From: Micromonospora sp. KC723
Lineage (GTDB): Bacteria > Actinomycetota > Actinomycetes > Mycobacteriales > Micromonosporaceae
Length of the DNA: 64,000 bases
Direction of reading: 5' to 3'
Assembly: GCF_004348595.1 (NCBI RefSeq)
Contig: NZ_SMKD01000003.1
Span: 1 to 64,000, forward strand
In this document: positions 41,353-50,784 of the stretch, one piece after another
How the letters are laid out: each line of letters starts with the position of its first letter
Position numbering within the stretch: position 1 is the stretch's first letter
The notes under the pieces: model-generated
The model's input: only the letters and a program-made list of their open reading frames with translations
Databases searched by the model: none
Told to the model about the DNA's origin: nothing
Made by a program: the position numbers and the translations under genes

Positions 41353-42795
41353 ATGTCCGTGACCCAACTTCCCGGCGACCCGCCGCAGGCCTCCCCCACC
41401 GCGGCACCGGCCCGCCGGCCCACGCCCCTCGCCGCGTTGCTGGCCCGCCTGCACTTCTACGCCGGCATCATGGTCGCCCCGTTCCTGCTGGTCGCCGCCC
41501 TGACCGGTCTCGCCTACACGATCAACCCACAACTGGACCAGGCCCTCTACGGCGACCAGCTCACCGTGGCCGCCGTCGGCGACCGGTCGAAGCCCCTCGC
41601 CGAGCAGGTCACCGCCGCCCGTGCCGCGCACCCAGACGGCACCCTCGCCAGCGTGCTACCCGGCGCCGGCGAGCAGACCACCCGGGTGGTGTTCTCCCGG
41701 CCCGACCTGGGCGACAAGCAGCACACCGTCTACGTCGACCCGTACACCGGCGAGGTCAGGGGTCAGCTGACCACCTGGTCGGACGCCACCCCGGCCACCA
41801 CCTGGCTGGACGACCTACACCGCAACCTGCACCTGGGTGACCTCGGCCGGCACTACTCCGAGATCGCCGCCAGCTGGCTGTGGATCCTCGTCCTCAGCGG
41901 GACCATCCTGTGGTGGCGCCGCCGAGGCGCCACGCGCGCCCGGAGCAGACACCTGCTCGTGCCGGATCTGTCCGTCCGCAAGGGGGTGCGGCGCACCCGT
42001 GGCTGGCACGCCACCACCGGCGTCTGGCTCGCCGTCGGCCTGCTCTTCCTCTCCGCCACCGGACTGACCTGGTCCCGGTACGCCGGCGACAACTTCAGCG
42101 CCGCGCTGGGCGCCCTGAACGCCGGCCGTCCACCGCTCTCCACCGTCCTCGACGGCGCACCCCCCGCCACCGGCGGCGAGCACCAGCACGGCGGTCCCGA
42201 CACCGCAACCGAGGCGGACCCGGCGACGTACGACCGGGCGCTGGCCATCGCCCGCGACGCCGGCCTGGCCGGCCCCGTCGAGATCACCCCCGCCGAGGCA
42301 CCCGGCACCGCGTGGACCGTCGCCCAGACCGACAACACCTGGCCCGTCGCCCGCGACCGCGTCGCCGTCGACCCCGCCACCGGCACCGTCACCGCCCGCA
42401 GCGACTTCGCCGACTGGCCCCTGCTCGCCCAACTCAGCGACCTCGGCATCCAGGCCCACATGGGCGTGCTGTTCGGCCCGGTCAACCAGCTCCTGCTCGC
42501 CGCGCTCGCCCTCGGCCTGCTCTGCGTCATCACCTGGGGCTACCGCATGTGGTGGCAACGCCGCCCCACCCGCGCCGACCGCCGCCTCCCGCTCGGCGCC
42601 CCGCCCGCCCGCGGCGGCGTCCGCGGCCTGCCCTGGTGGGCGCTGCTGCTCGGCGTGCCGGTCACCGTGGCAGCCGGGTGGGCGCTGCCCTGGTTCGGCG
42701 TCACGCTGCTCGGCTTCCTCGTCGTCGACGTGATCCTCGGCGCGGTCGCCCGCCGCCGTGCCGGCGCGGTGGCGCCCACCTCGCCCGGCGGCTGA
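41353..42795 (+). CDS. PepSY-associated transmembrane protein
   Basis: A 480-residue integral membrane protein of the PepSY-TM (PiuB-like) family. Helices lie at about 37-55 (LHFYAGIMVAPFLLVAALTGLAY), 178-196, 219-238, 384-402 and 437-465. PepSY-like outer domains lie between: VVFSRPDLGDKQHTVYVDPYTGEV and VAVDPATGTVTARSDFADWPLLAQLSDLGIQAHMG. The second outer loop is His-rich (GGEHQHGGPD). Family members are associated with iron or other metal or flavin-linked reductase systems. Here it lies convergent to the cobalt-uptake genes, but no partner reductase is adjacent. Confidence 0.88.
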   Translation: MSVTQLPGDPPQASPTAAPARRPTPLAALLARLHFYAGIMVAPFLLVAALTGLAYTINPQLDQALYGDQLTVAAVGDRSKPLAEQVTAARAAHPDGTLASVLPGAGEQTTRVVFSRPDLGDKQHTVYVDPYTGEVRGQLTTWSDATPATTWLDDLHRNLHLGDLGRHYSEIAASWLWILVLSGTILWWRRRGATRARSRHLLVPDLSVRKGVRRTRGWHATTGVWLAVGLLFLSATGLTWSRYAGDNFSAALGALNAGRPPLSTVLDGAPPATGGEHQHGGPDTATEADPATYDRALAIARDAGLAGPVEITPAEAPGTAWTVAQTDNTWPVARDRVAVDPATGTVTARSDFADWPLLAQLSDLGIQAHMGVLFGPVNQLLLAALALGLLCVITWGYRMWWQRRPTRADRRLPLGAPPARGGVRGLPWWALLLGVPVTVAAGWALPWFGVTLLGFLVVDVILGAVARRRAGAVAPTSPGG

Positions 42796-42846
42796 CCCCC
42801 GGCCGCCTCGGAGTGGCACACCCCACCACGGTGGGCGGTGGCCCGG

Positions 42847-43689
42847 TCAGGTCGCCCGCTCCGGTTCGTCGGTGAGCAGCGCGGCAAGCTCAGCGGCGGA
42901 TCGGGGCCGGCTTCCGGCCAGCCCGGGGATCCGGTCGAGGAGCCGGTGCACCAGTGGGGCCCAGGCGGGCAGCAGGTACGCCGCCGCGAGGAGTCGCGGG
43001 TCGGCCAGCCCCTCCGCCGCCGGCACGGTACACACACCGCCGCCGCTGACCACGGCCACCGTGTCGGCCCAGCGAAAGGCGAGATCGACGTCGTGGGTGG
43101 ACAGCACGACCGTCGTGCCGGCGGCGTGCAGGTCGTCCAGGGTGGAGAGCAGCGCCTCCACGGCGACCGGGTCGAGCCCGGCGGTCGGCTCGTCGAGGAT
43201 GAGCAGCCGGGGTCGCATCGCGACCGCGCCGGCGATGGCCACCCGCTTGCGCTGGCCGTAGGAGAGCAGGTGGGTGGGGCGGTCGGCGACCGAGGTCACG
43301 CCGAGCGCCGCGAGGGCCTGGTCGCAGCGCCGCCGGACCTGCTCGGGGGGCAGCCCGAGGTTGACCGGTCCGAAGGAGACGTCCTGCCGGACACTGGCGG
43401 AGAAGAGCTGGTCGTCCGGATCCTGCAACACCAGCTGCACCTGTTGGCGTACCGCCCGCAGCCCGGCCCGGGTGTGCCGCACCCGGCTGCCGGCGATCGT
43501 GACATGGCCGCGGCGGGGCGTCAACGAACCGGCCGCCAGCCGGAACAGGGTCGTCTTGCCGCCACCGTTGGGCCCGACCACGGCCAGCCGCCGGCCCGGC
43601 TCGACGCGAAGGTCGACCCCGGTCAGGATCGGACGCTCCGGCTGGTAGGCGAAGTGCACCCCGGCGAACTCCAGCAGCGGGCCGGTCAC
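42847..43689 (-). CDS. cbiO: Cobalt ECF transporter ATPase
   Basis: A 280-residue ABC ATPase. Walker A is GPNGGGKTT (39-47), the Q-loop is VLQDPDDQLFSASVRQDVSFGP (typical of ECF/CbiO ATPases), the signature LSYGQRKRVAIAGA, and Walker B LLILDEPTAGLDP, followed by the switch STHDVDLAFRW. The C-terminal tail is longer than average. The GTG start overlaps the CbiQ stop by four bases (GTGA). Last gene of cbiMNQO; it supplies energy for Co2+ uptake. Confidence 0.93.
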   Translation of the reverse strand: MTGPLLEFAGVHFAYQPERPILTGVDLRVEPGRRLAVVGPNGGGKTTLFRLAAGSLTPRRGHVTIAGSRVRHTRAGLRAVRQQVQLVLQDPDDQLFSASVRQDVSFGPVNLGLPPEQVRRRCDQALAALGVTSVADRPTHLLSYGQRKRVAIAGAVAMRPRLLILDEPTAGLDPVAVEALLSTLDDLHAAGTTVVLSTHDVDLAFRWADTVAVVSGGGVCTVPAAEGLADPRLLAAAYLLPAWAPLVHRLLDRIPGLAGSRPRSAAELAALLTDEPERAT

Positions 43690-44429
43690 CACCCGGCCTC
43701 CACGACGACGGTGGCAGCGACGACCGACACGAGCAACCCCACCGTCGCCGCCACGAACGGCGGCGACACCCGGAGAACCTCCACCTGCACCGCGAGCGAC
43801 CCGGTGTACCCCCGCAACGCCAACCCCTCCTCCAGCCTGCGTGCCCGGTGGAACGCCCGGACGAACACCGCGCCCGCCTGCCCGGCGAGCGACCGGTAGG
43901 TGGTGCGCCAGGTCCGGAACCCGAGCCGCGCCGCCTGCGCCTCGCGGACCGCCCGCACGCTGTCCACCAGCAGGAAGAGCATCCGGTACGTCAGCGCGGC
44001 GACCTCGCTGACCGCCGGAGGAACCCCCAGCCGGTGCAGCCGGGGCAGCACGTCCGACAGCGGCGTGGTGGCGCTGAACAGCAGTAGGCAGGCCAACGCC
44101 GCCACCGAGCGGCCGGCGGTCTGCGCCGCCAGCGCCCATCCGGCCGGGTCGACCGTCAACCGCGTCGCCGCCGGCACCGTCACCAACAGCGGCACGGTCG
44201 AGGTCGCCACGAACAGCAGCGGCACCCGCGCCGCGCGCAGCACCAGGACCGGTGACACCCGGGCGGGCCCGACCAGCAGCAGCGTCGCCGCCGTGCCGGA
44301 CAGCGCCGCACCCGGCCACGGGGGCAGGCTCACCGCGCAGGCCAGCAGCCCGAGGGAGAGCAACGCCTTCTCGGCCGGGTGCCGCGAGCGCCACGCTCCG
44401 GTGTGCGCCGCGACATCGAGGGCGAACAC
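43686..44429 (-). CDS. cbiQ: Cobalt ECF transporter transmembrane component
   Basis: A 247-residue membrane protein, the T-component that couples CbiM/N to the ATPase. Helices early (ALLSLGLLACAVSL) and late (FVAATVGLLVSVVAATVVV) flank the cytoplasmic coupling helices with the Ala-Arg-Gly type motifs (EAQAARLGFRTWR, RRLEEGLALRGYTG). It starts immediately after the CbiN stop, with no spacer, and overlaps cbiO. Confidence 0.92.
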   Translation of the reverse strand: MFALDVAAHTGAWRSRHPAEKALLSLGLLACAVSLPPWPGAALSGTAATLLLVGPARVSPVLVLRAARVPLLFVATSTVPLLVTVPAATRLTVDPAGWALAAQTAGRSVAALACLLLFSATTPLSDVLPRLHRLGVPPAVSEVAALTYRMLFLLVDSVRAVREAQAARLGFRTWRTTYRSLAGQAGAVFVRAFHRARRLEEGLALRGYTGSLAVQVEVLRVSPPFVAATVGLLVSVVAATVVVEAGW

Positions 44430-44750
44430 CTACTCGCCCGGCTGTTCGACAGCGGCGTCCCGCTGCCGCTGCCGCGTCCGGGCGACTCCGAAGTAGTATC
44501 CGAGGAACCCCGCGCCCAGCGCGGCCTGGAGCGCGAACAGCGCCGACTCCACTTCACCCGACGGCGGTTCGTAGATCGGCGCGAACCACGGCTCGTAGTC
44601 CGGGTGCTCGTCCACGATGGCCTGTTCGGCCAGCGCGTCGGACCCGGCGAACGGTTCCTCCCCCGACCCGAGGCCCAGCGCCAGCGGTGCCACCGCCAGG
44701 GCCAGCACCGCGAGCAACAGCAGCAGGTTCACCCGCGAGAAGCGCTTCAT
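44430..44750 (-). CDS. cbiN: Cobalt transporter accessory protein
   Basis: A 106-residue protein with two membrane helices (about 8-26 and 66-85). The outer loop between them carries the CbiN signature [49 protein letters not shown]-like sequence, with many acidic residues. CbiN helps load cobalt into CbiM. Its ATG overlaps the cbiM stop by four bases. Confidence 0.93.
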   Translation of the reverse strand: MKRFSRVNLLLLLAVLALAVAPLALGLGSGEEPFAGSDALAEQAIVDEHPDYEPWFAPIYEPPSGEVESALFALQAALGAGFLGYYFGVARTRQRQRDAAVEQPGE

Positions 44751-45427
44751 GACCGCACCTGCGCCGGTGTCCCGAGCACGCCGAGCCGGCGCAGGTCGTC
44801 TCCGCTGGTACGGGTCAGCAGCCGGACCACCAACACGGACAGCAGTCCCTCGCTGATGGCCAACGGGATCTGGGTCACGGCGAAGATCCCGCCGAACTTC
44901 ACCAGCGCGCCGGCGAACCCGGTCGACTGATCCGGGAACGCCAGCGCCAACTGGACGCTGGTGACGCAGTACGTGGCCAGGTCACCGAGGGCCGCGGCGG
45001 CGAAGACCGCCACGTCCAGTCCGCCACCGGCTCGGCGGATCAGCACGTAGACCCCGTACGCCACCCAGGGTCCGACGACCGCCATCGAGAAAAGGTTGGC
45101 GCCCAGCGTGCTCAGCCCGCCGTGGGCCAGCAGCACCGCCTGGAACAGCAGCACGATGCCGCCCAGCACACTCATCACCGGCGGCCGGAACAGCACCGCC
45201 CCCAACCCGGTGCCGGTCGGATGCGAGCAGGAACCGGTGACCGACGGGATCTTCAACGCGGACAGCACGAACGTGAACGCGCCAGCCGCCCCGAGCAGCA
45301 GTTTCGTCTCTGGGTCCTGCCGAACCTGGCGTACCAGGGTCCGGCTGCCGTGGACAACGAACGGTGCGGAAACCACGAACCACGCCGCGGCCTGCACCGG
45401 GGGTAGGTACCCCTCGGCGATGTGCAT
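44747..45427 (-). CDS. cbiM: Cobalt ECF transporter substrate-binding subunit
   Basis: A 226-residue membrane protein. The start [10 protein letters not shown] gives the essential N-terminal Met-His that coordinates cobalt, so the ATG at 45427 is firm. Other markers are [34 protein letters not shown], with the metal-binding His, and [22 protein letters not shown], the classic CbiM signature. The first gene of cbiMNQO. Its transcript carries a cobalamin riboswitch 40 bases upstream, so uptake is expected to be shut down when B12 is plentiful. Confidence 0.95.
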   Translation of the reverse strand: MHIAEGYLPPVQAAAWFVVSAPFVVHGSRTLVRQVRQDPETKLLLGAAGAFTFVLSALKIPSVTGSCSHPTGTGLGAVLFRPPVMSVLGGIVLLFQAVLLAHGGLSTLGANLFSMAVVGPWVAYGVYVLIRRAGGGLDVAVFAAAALGDLATYCVTSVQLALAFPDQSTGFAGALVKFGGIFAVTQIPLAISEGLLSVLVVRLLTRTSGDDLRRLGVLGTPAQVRS

Positions 45428-45464
45428 CGACGACCTTCCTCTCCAGCACCTCGTGGATGAGATC

Positions 45465-45635
45465 ACCTGTCAAGGCCGGTCTCCTGGCTCCCGGATCGAC
45501 GCTCACTCCGGCCTTCCCGGGCCCGGGTGGGCCCAGTGGCGTCATCAGAGATCGCTACCCGGTCACAGTGGCGAGGGCCGCGCCGGTCTCCCACCGGCTT
45601 CCCGTGCACCTTGACGGCGGGAAGGCTATCGGGCG
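45465..45635 (-). ncRNA. Cobalamin riboswitch upstream of cbiMNQO
   Basis: On the reverse strand the conserved B12 elements occur in order: GGGAAGCCGGTGGGAGACCGG, CCTCGCCACTGTGACC (B12-box region), GCCACTGGGCC, GGGAAGGCCGG and GAGCCAGGAGACC, ending just before cbiM. This is a typical adenosylcobalamin-sensing aptamer for cobalt uptake genes, acting in actinobacteria mostly at translation initiation or by termination. The exact ends are approximate. Confidence 0.93.
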
Positions 45636-45751
45636 GGCATTCCCGGGGCAAGGGGCCGGTGCCGGCCGCGGCGCGGACGAGGGCGGTCCACGGCCACGTG
45701 ACCGTCGACGACCGGTGAGACGAAGTCGACACCCCGACCCGACATCTGGTG

Positions 45752-45780
45752 TTGCCTGCTCGATGGTGGCGGCATATATG
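45752..45780 (+). promoter_or_regulatory. Candidate promoter of the nrdAB transcript
   Basis: TTGCCT and TATATG are 17 bases apart, a good sigma-70 type pair in otherwise GC-rich DNA. The expected start site, near 45787, is about ten bases before the riboswitch. Confidence 0.55.
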
Positions 45781-45796
45781 GTGTCCCACGCAGCTG

Positions 45797-45985
45797 GTTC
45801 GGTCCTCCCGTGGCGGGGTGACCGAGGCAAGAGGGAACCCGGTGCGAGTCCGGGACTGCCCCGCAGCGGTGAGTGGGAACGACCGCCGTCACCACGCACT
45901 GGGCCCGACCGGGCCTGGGAAGCGACGGCCAGTAGGCGACCGGGACCCCGGTCTGGCCCGCGAGTCCGAAGACCTGCCAGCGCGC
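45797..45985 (+). ncRNA. Cobalamin riboswitch upstream of nrdAB
   Basis: The conserved elements are GAGGGAACCCGGTGCGAG, TCCGGGACTGCCCCGCAGCGGT, CGCACTGGGCC, CCTGGGAAGCGACGGCCAGTAGG and GAGTCCGAAGACCTGCC, in the order of a full-size adenosylcobalamin aptamer. A switch at this place is established for Streptomyces class Ia nrdABS, where B12 represses the B12-independent reductase. It is followed by about 125 bases up to the nrdA start, which could hold an expression platform. The GGAGAG site for nrdA lies outside the aptamer. Confidence 0.93.
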
Positions 45986-46110
45986 CGTGCGCGTTCGCGG
46001 GCGGCGGTCGGAGGTCGCGCGGGACGACCGACGCCAGCGCCGGGTCGTCCCCATGGGCCCGTTGGCGTCCTCCCGCGTCCGAGGACCATCGGAGACGGCG
46101 AGGAGAGACC

Positions 46111-48501
46111 ATGACGGTCGTGGAGGACAGGCCGGCGTCCGGTGCGGGCGCACCGGAGCAGCGCCGGCAGGTGATGCAGGTGCGCAAGCGCAACGGCGAC
46201 AGCGAGCCGGTCGACGTCAACAGGATCGTCGAGGCGGTCGAGCGGTGGGTCGCCGACCTGGACCAGGTGGACCCGCTGCGGGTCGCCACCAAGACGATCA
46301 GCGGCCTGTACGACGGGGCGACCACCGCCGAGCTGGACAAGCTGTCGATCCAGACGGCGGCGGAGTTGATCGGCGAGGAACCGCAGTACTCCAGGCTGGC
46401 GGCGCGGTTGCTGTCCGCGTACGTGGACGGGGAGGTCCGCGGGCAGCAGGTGGCCAGCTTCAGCCAGTCCATCCGGTACGCCCACGGCCTGGGCCTGATC
46501 GGCGACGAGACCGCCGCGTTCGTCACCCGCAACGCGCGCAAGCTGGACGACGCCGTGGACCCGACGGGTGACCTGCGGTTCGAGTACTTCGGGCTGCGCA
46601 CCGTCGCCGACCGGTACCTGCTGCGCCACCCCGAGTCCCGGCTGGTGGTGGAGACACCACAGTACTGGCTGCTGCGGGTGGCCTGCGGGTTGTCCGAGAC
46701 GCCGGCCGAGGCGATCGGGTTCTACCGGCTGATGTCGTCGCTGGCGTACCTGCCCAGCTCGCCGACGCTGTTCAACTCCGGCACCCGGCACACCCAGATG
46801 TCGTCGTGCTTCCTGGTCGACTCGCCCCGCGACGAGTTGGACTCGATCTACGAGCGGTACCACCAGGTGGCGAAGCTGTCGAAGTTCTCCGGCGGCATCG
46901 GCATCTCCTGGTCACGGGTACGCGGCCGGGGCGCGCTGATCCGCGGCACCAACGGCCGGTCGAACGGCATCGTGCCGTTCCTCAAGACCCTCGACGCCGG
47001 CGTGGCGGCGGTCAACCAGGGCGGGCGGCGCAAGGGCGCGGCCTGCGTCTACCTGGAGCCGTGGCACCCGGACATCGAGGAGTTCCTCGAACTGCGGGAC
47101 AACACCGGCGAGGAGTCCCGGCGTACCCACAACCTGAACCTGGCCAACTGGATCCCGGACGAGTTCATGCGCCGGGTGGAGGCGGACGAGCACTGGTCGC
47201 TCATCGACCCGTCCGACGCGCCGGAGCTGCCCGACCTCTACGGCGAGGAGTTCGACGCCGCCTACCGGATCGCGGAGAAGAAGGCGGTCCGCACCGTCAG
47301 GGCCCGGGACCTGTACGGCCGGATGATGCGGACCCTGGCGCAGACCGGCAACGGGTGGATGACGTTCAAGGACCCGTCGAACCGGCTGTCCAACCAGACC
47401 GGTGTCCCGGGCAACACGATCCACCTGTCGAACCTGTGCACCGAGATCCTGGAGGTGAACAGCGACACCGAGACCGCGGTGTGCAACCTGGGATCGGTCA
47501 ACCTCGGCGCCCACGTCACCGCCGACGGTGTCGACTGGGAACGGCTGCGGTCCACGGTCCGCACCGCGGTGGTGTTCCTCGACCGGGTGATCGACATCAA
47601 CTACTACCCGGCCGGGCAGGCCGCGGCGTCGAACCCCCGCTGGCGACCGGTCGGGCTCGGCCTGATGGGCCTGCAGGACGCCTTCTTCACCCTGCGCCTG
47701 CCGTTCGACTCCCCGGCCGCGAAGGAGCTGTCCACCCGGGTGCAGGAGGAGATCTTCCTGACCGCCCTGGAGACATCCGCCGGATTGGCCGAGCGGTTCG
47801 GCCCGCACCCGGCGTACGCCGAGACCCGCGCCGCGCGGGGCGAGCTGCACCCGGACCTGTGGGGCGCCGAACCCGCGCAGCGCGAGCGGTGGGCGGCGCT
47901 GCGATCGGCGATCGCGGCACACGGCCTGCGTAACTCGCTGCTGGTCGCGATCGCCCCGACCGCGACGATCGCCTCGATCGCCGGTTGCTACGAGTGCATC
48001 GAGCCGCAGGTGTCCAACCTGTTCAAACGCGAGACCATGTCCGGCGAGTTCCTTCAGGTCAACACGTACCTGGTCGGTGAGCTGAAGGCGCGCGGGCTGT
48101 GGACACCGGAGATCCGGGACCAGATCAAACGCGCCGAGGGGTCGGTGCAGGGAATCACCGGCCTCCCCGCCGACGTGCGGGAGCTGTTCCGCACCGCCTG
48201 GGAGCTGCCGCAGCGGGCACTCATCGACCTCGCCGCCGCCCGCGCGCCGTTCGTCGACCAGTCGCAGTCGTTGAACCTGTTCCTGGCCGCGCCGACCATC
48301 GGCAAGCTGTCGTCGATGTACCTGTACGCCTGGAAGTCCGGGCTGAAGACCACCTACTACCTGCGTTCGCGTCCCGCGACGCGGATCCAGCAGGCCACCG
48401 TCGCCGTCGCCCCGGCGGTCACGCCGCTCGTCGTCGCCGGCGACGACGAGGCGCTGGCCTGTTCCCTGGAGAACCCCGAGAGCTGCGAGGCCTGCCAGTG
48501 A
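46111..48501 (+). CDS. nrdA: Ribonucleoside-diphosphate reductase alpha subunit (class Ia)
   Basis: A 796-residue large subunit that reduces ribonucleotides to deoxyribonucleotides. The N-terminal ATP-cone (VRKRNGDSEPVDVNRIVEAVERW) provides allosteric control. Catalytic residues line up with E. coli: Cys233 (SSCFLVD), Asn441, Cys443, Glu445 (SNLCTEI) and Cys458 (AVCNLGSVNL). The C-terminal redox pair is SCEACQ. The ATG follows GGCGAGGAGAG. The mRNA carries a B12 riboswitch, so the enzyme is a backup for the B12-dependent class II reductase expected elsewhere in the genome. The nrdB start overlaps its stop. Confidence 0.95.
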   Translation: MTVVEDRPASGAGAPEQRRQVMQVRKRNGDSEPVDVNRIVEAVERWVADLDQVDPLRVATKTISGLYDGATTAELDKLSIQTAAELIGEEPQYSRLAARLLSAYVDGEVRGQQVASFSQSIRYAHGLGLIGDETAAFVTRNARKLDDAVDPTGDLRFEYFGLRTVADRYLLRHPESRLVVETPQYWLLRVACGLSETPAEAIGFYRLMSSLAYLPSSPTLFNSGTRHTQMSSCFLVDSPRDELDSIYERYHQVAKLSKFSGGIGISWSRVRGRGALIRGTNGRSNGIVPFLKTLDAGVAAVNQGGRRKGAACVYLEPWHPDIEEFLELRDNTGEESRRTHNLNLANWIPDEFMRRVEADEHWSLIDPSDAPELPDLYGEEFDAAYRIAEKKAVRTVRARDLYGRMMRTLAQTGNGWMTFKDPSNRLSNQTGVPGNTIHLSNLCTEILEVNSDTETAVCNLGSVNLGAHVTADGVDWERLRSTVRTAVVFLDRVIDINYYPAGQAAASNPRWRPVGLGLMGLQDAFFTLRLPFDSPAAKELSTRVQEEIFLTALETSAGLAERFGPHPAYAETRAARGELHPDLWGAEPAQRERWAALRSAIAAHGLRNSLLVAIAPTATIASIAGCYECIEPQVSNLFKRETMSGEFLQVNTYLVGELKARGLWTPEIRDQIKRAEGSVQGITGLPADVRELFRTAWELPQRALIDLAAARAPFVDQSQSLNLFLAAPTIGKLSSMYLYAWKSGLKTTYYLRSRPATRIQQATVAVAPAVTPLVVAGDDEALACSLENPESCEACQ

Positions 48502-49541
48502 CCATGACCCACGCACCCCACACCACCGGCACCGGTCAGCGGCACCTGCTGCTCGACCCCGGCATGGACCTGACCCTGCGCCCGATGCGCTACCCGCACT
48601 TCTTCGACCGGTTCAAGGACGCGATCAAGAACACCTGGACCGTCGAGGAGGTCGATCTGCACTCCGACCTCGCCGACCTGGCCCGGCTCTCCCCCGCCGA
48701 GCAGCACCTGGTGTCCCGGCTGGTGGCGTTCTTCGCCACCGGCGACACCATCGTCGCCAACAACCTGGTGCTCAACCTGTACCAGCACGTCAACTCCCCC
48801 GAGGGCCGGCTCTACCTGTCCCGGCAGCTCTTCGAGGAGGCGGTGCACGTCCAGTTCTACCTGAACCTGCTCGACACCTACGTGCCCGACGAGAGGGAAC
48901 GCTTCGCCGCGTTCGCCGCGATCGAGAACATCCCGTCGATCCGGCGCAAGGCCGAGTTCTGCTTCCGCTGGATCGACTCCGTCTTCGCGCTGCGCGAGCT
49001 GAGGACCCGGGCGGACCGCAGGACGTTCCTGCTGAACCTGATCTGCTTCGCCGCGTGCATCGAGGGCCTGTTCTTCTACGGCGCCTTCGCCTACGTCTAC
49101 TTCCTGCGCTCGCGTGGCCTGCTCAACGGGCTCGCCTCCGGCACCAACTGGGTGTTCCGCGACGAGTCCATGCACATGGCGTTCGCGTTCGACGTGGTCG
49201 ACACCGTCCGGCGCGAGGAACCGGAGCTGTTCGACGACGAGATGGTCGCCCAGGTACGCGACATGCTCGCCGAGGCCGTCGAGTGCGAGGCCCAGTTCGC
49301 CGAGGACCTGCTCGAACAGGGCGTCTCCGGGCTGTCCCTGACGGACATGCGCGAGTATCTGCAGCACGTGGCGGACCGCCGGCTCGCCCAGCTCGGCATC
49401 GCACCACTGTACGGCTCGACGAACCCGTTCGCGTTCATGGAGTTGCAGGACGTCCAGGAGTTGTCGAACTTCTTCGAGCGGCGGGTGTCGGCGTACCAGG
49501 TGGGCGTCACCGGCAGCGTCACCTTCGACGACGACTTCTGA
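48498..49541 (+). CDS. nrdB: Ribonucleoside-diphosphate reductase beta subunit (class Ia)
   Basis: A 347-residue radical-generating subunit. Iron ligands and the radical tyrosine match E. coli in spacing: Asp83 (ATGDTIV), Glu114 and His117 (FEEAVH), and Tyr121 (VQFY). The second ligand set includes Glu in ACIEGLFFY and FRDESMHMAF. The C-terminal FDDDF tail is the peptide that docks to NrdA. The GTG at 48498 overlaps the nrdA stop (GTGA), giving coupling; an ATG six bases later is an alternative. No nrdS regulator gene follows. Confidence 0.95.
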   Translation: MTMTHAPHTTGTGQRHLLLDPGMDLTLRPMRYPHFFDRFKDAIKNTWTVEEVDLHSDLADLARLSPAEQHLVSRLVAFFATGDTIVANNLVLNLYQHVNSPEGRLYLSRQLFEEAVHVQFYLNLLDTYVPDERERFAAFAAIENIPSIRRKAEFCFRWIDSVFALRELRTRADRRTFLLNLICFAACIEGLFFYGAFAYVYFLRSRGLLNGLASGTNWVFRDESMHMAFAFDVVDTVRREEPELFDDEMVAQVRDMLAEAVECEAQFAEDLLEQGVSGLSLTDMREYLQHVADRRLAQLGIAPLYGSTNPFAFMELQDVQELSNFFERRVSAYQVGVTGSVTFDDDF

Positions 49542-49695
49542 CCGCCGGCCGGGGTGGACGGTCCTACCGGGGCGGCCCGCGCCTTTGGGCTGGCATCCGC
49601 CAATGCCCTGTACCCGCGCCGCCAGCAGCGGTGACGTCGGGGACAGCTACGACCGGACGGCCGGCAGCCCGAGCGGGGCACGCTGCTGCACGCCG

Positions 49696-49832
49696 CTCGT
49701 CGCGGTCATCGTCGGCGTGACCCGCAACCGTCGGGCCTACCTCGCCGAGGCGCAGGCCCGGTGTTCGCCGCCGAGCAGAGCAAGGAGGAGGAAGCCCGGC
49801 GCCGGGCCACCGAGGAGCGGCTGCGATCGCCC
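49696..49832 (+). pseudogene. Sensor histidine kinase relic
   Basis: Forward-strand fragments read LVAVIVGVTRNRRAYLAEAQAR in one frame, then, after loss of one base in a run of G near 49761, VFAAEQSKEEEARRRATEERLR in another. A second lost base gives RIA before similarity ends. The pattern RNRRAYLAExxxR...EEEARRRxxEERLRIARELHD is typical of the membrane exit and dimerisation helix of actinobacterial NarL-family kinases. The phosphorylated histidine and ATPase domain are gone. About 150 bases on either side, 49542-49899, show no other gene. Confidence 0.7.
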
Positions 49833-49899
49833 CGCAGGCGGTGCGGGTCGGAACACAGAAGCCGCACCCGCGCGACTCGTGACCGGTGGGTCGGGGTAG

Positions 49900-50565
49900 G
49901 TGTGCCGGACGACGACCCGTCGCGTCGTTCGCACCGCCCATCCGCAGGTTCCAGGCGCGCCGTACTTCGTCCCGGCCGCGTCCCACCCCGAGTTGGCCGG
50001 GCACCGGTCCCTCTTCGTCGACCTGCTCGGCCACGGGCTGAGCGACCGCCCGGCGGCTTTCGGCTACACGCTGGAGGAGCACGCCGCCGCCCTGGCCACG
50101 GCGCTGGACCACGCGGGGGTCCGGGCGGCGAACGTGGTGGCCCACAGCATGGGCGACGGGGTGGCGGTGGTGCTCGCCCACCACCGGCCCGACCTCGTCG
50201 GCCGGCTCGTGCTGGTGGAGGCGAACCTGGAGCCGAGCCCGGCGCCGAGGGTCGGCGGCAGCGGCATCAACGCGTACACCGAGGAAGAGTTCCTTGCCGG
50301 CGGTCTCGCCGAGGCCCTCGACCGGGTCGGACCGCTCTGGGCGGCCACCATGCGGCAGATGCTGGAGCGCCGGCCGATCCCCCGGACCTTCGTCCAGGGC
50401 GAGCGGGGCCTTCCGGTGCGCGACCCGGATGGACTGACCGCTGCCGGCGTACGGGTCGTGACGGTGCCGAACGCCGGTCACGACGTCTTGCTCGACAACC
50501 CGGAGGAGTTCGCCCGGGTGGCCGCCGCCGGTCTGGCCGGGCCCCGAGTGCCCGGGTCGCGGTGA
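49900..50565 (+). pseudogene. Internally deleted alpha/beta hydrolase
   Basis: The 221-residue frame is a clear alpha/beta hydrolase from about residue 18: GAPYFVPAASHPELAGHRSLFVDLLGHGLSDRP, nucleophile elbow VVAHSMGDG (Ser103), VLVEANLEP and NAGHDVLLDNPEEF with the catalytic His. Upstream, TTRRVVRTAH looks like a true N-terminus, but the strand with the oxyanion HG motif that should precede GAPYF is missing, as is part of the cap domain. Without the oxyanion loop it is unlikely to be active. It may still be translated, but its start has no good ribosome site. It lies next to the kinase relic, in a decaying stretch. Confidence 0.55.
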
Positions 50566-50784
50566 GCAGGTCCGCGGGGGTGGCGGGGCGGCGAAGACCC
50601 GTCGGACGCGTTCGGCCTCGATCGGGTGGCGTCCGTCAGCGGGTCCGTCGGGCCGCCGGGCGGGACGTACGGTCGGTGGGAGACCGTGGACGGCCTCTCC
50701 GTTCCGGCCACGTCGCGTTCCCGGCACCGCCCGGGTCCGCCGTCCCCGCCTGGCGGGCGGGCGCCCCAGCGAGGAGGTGTGCGG

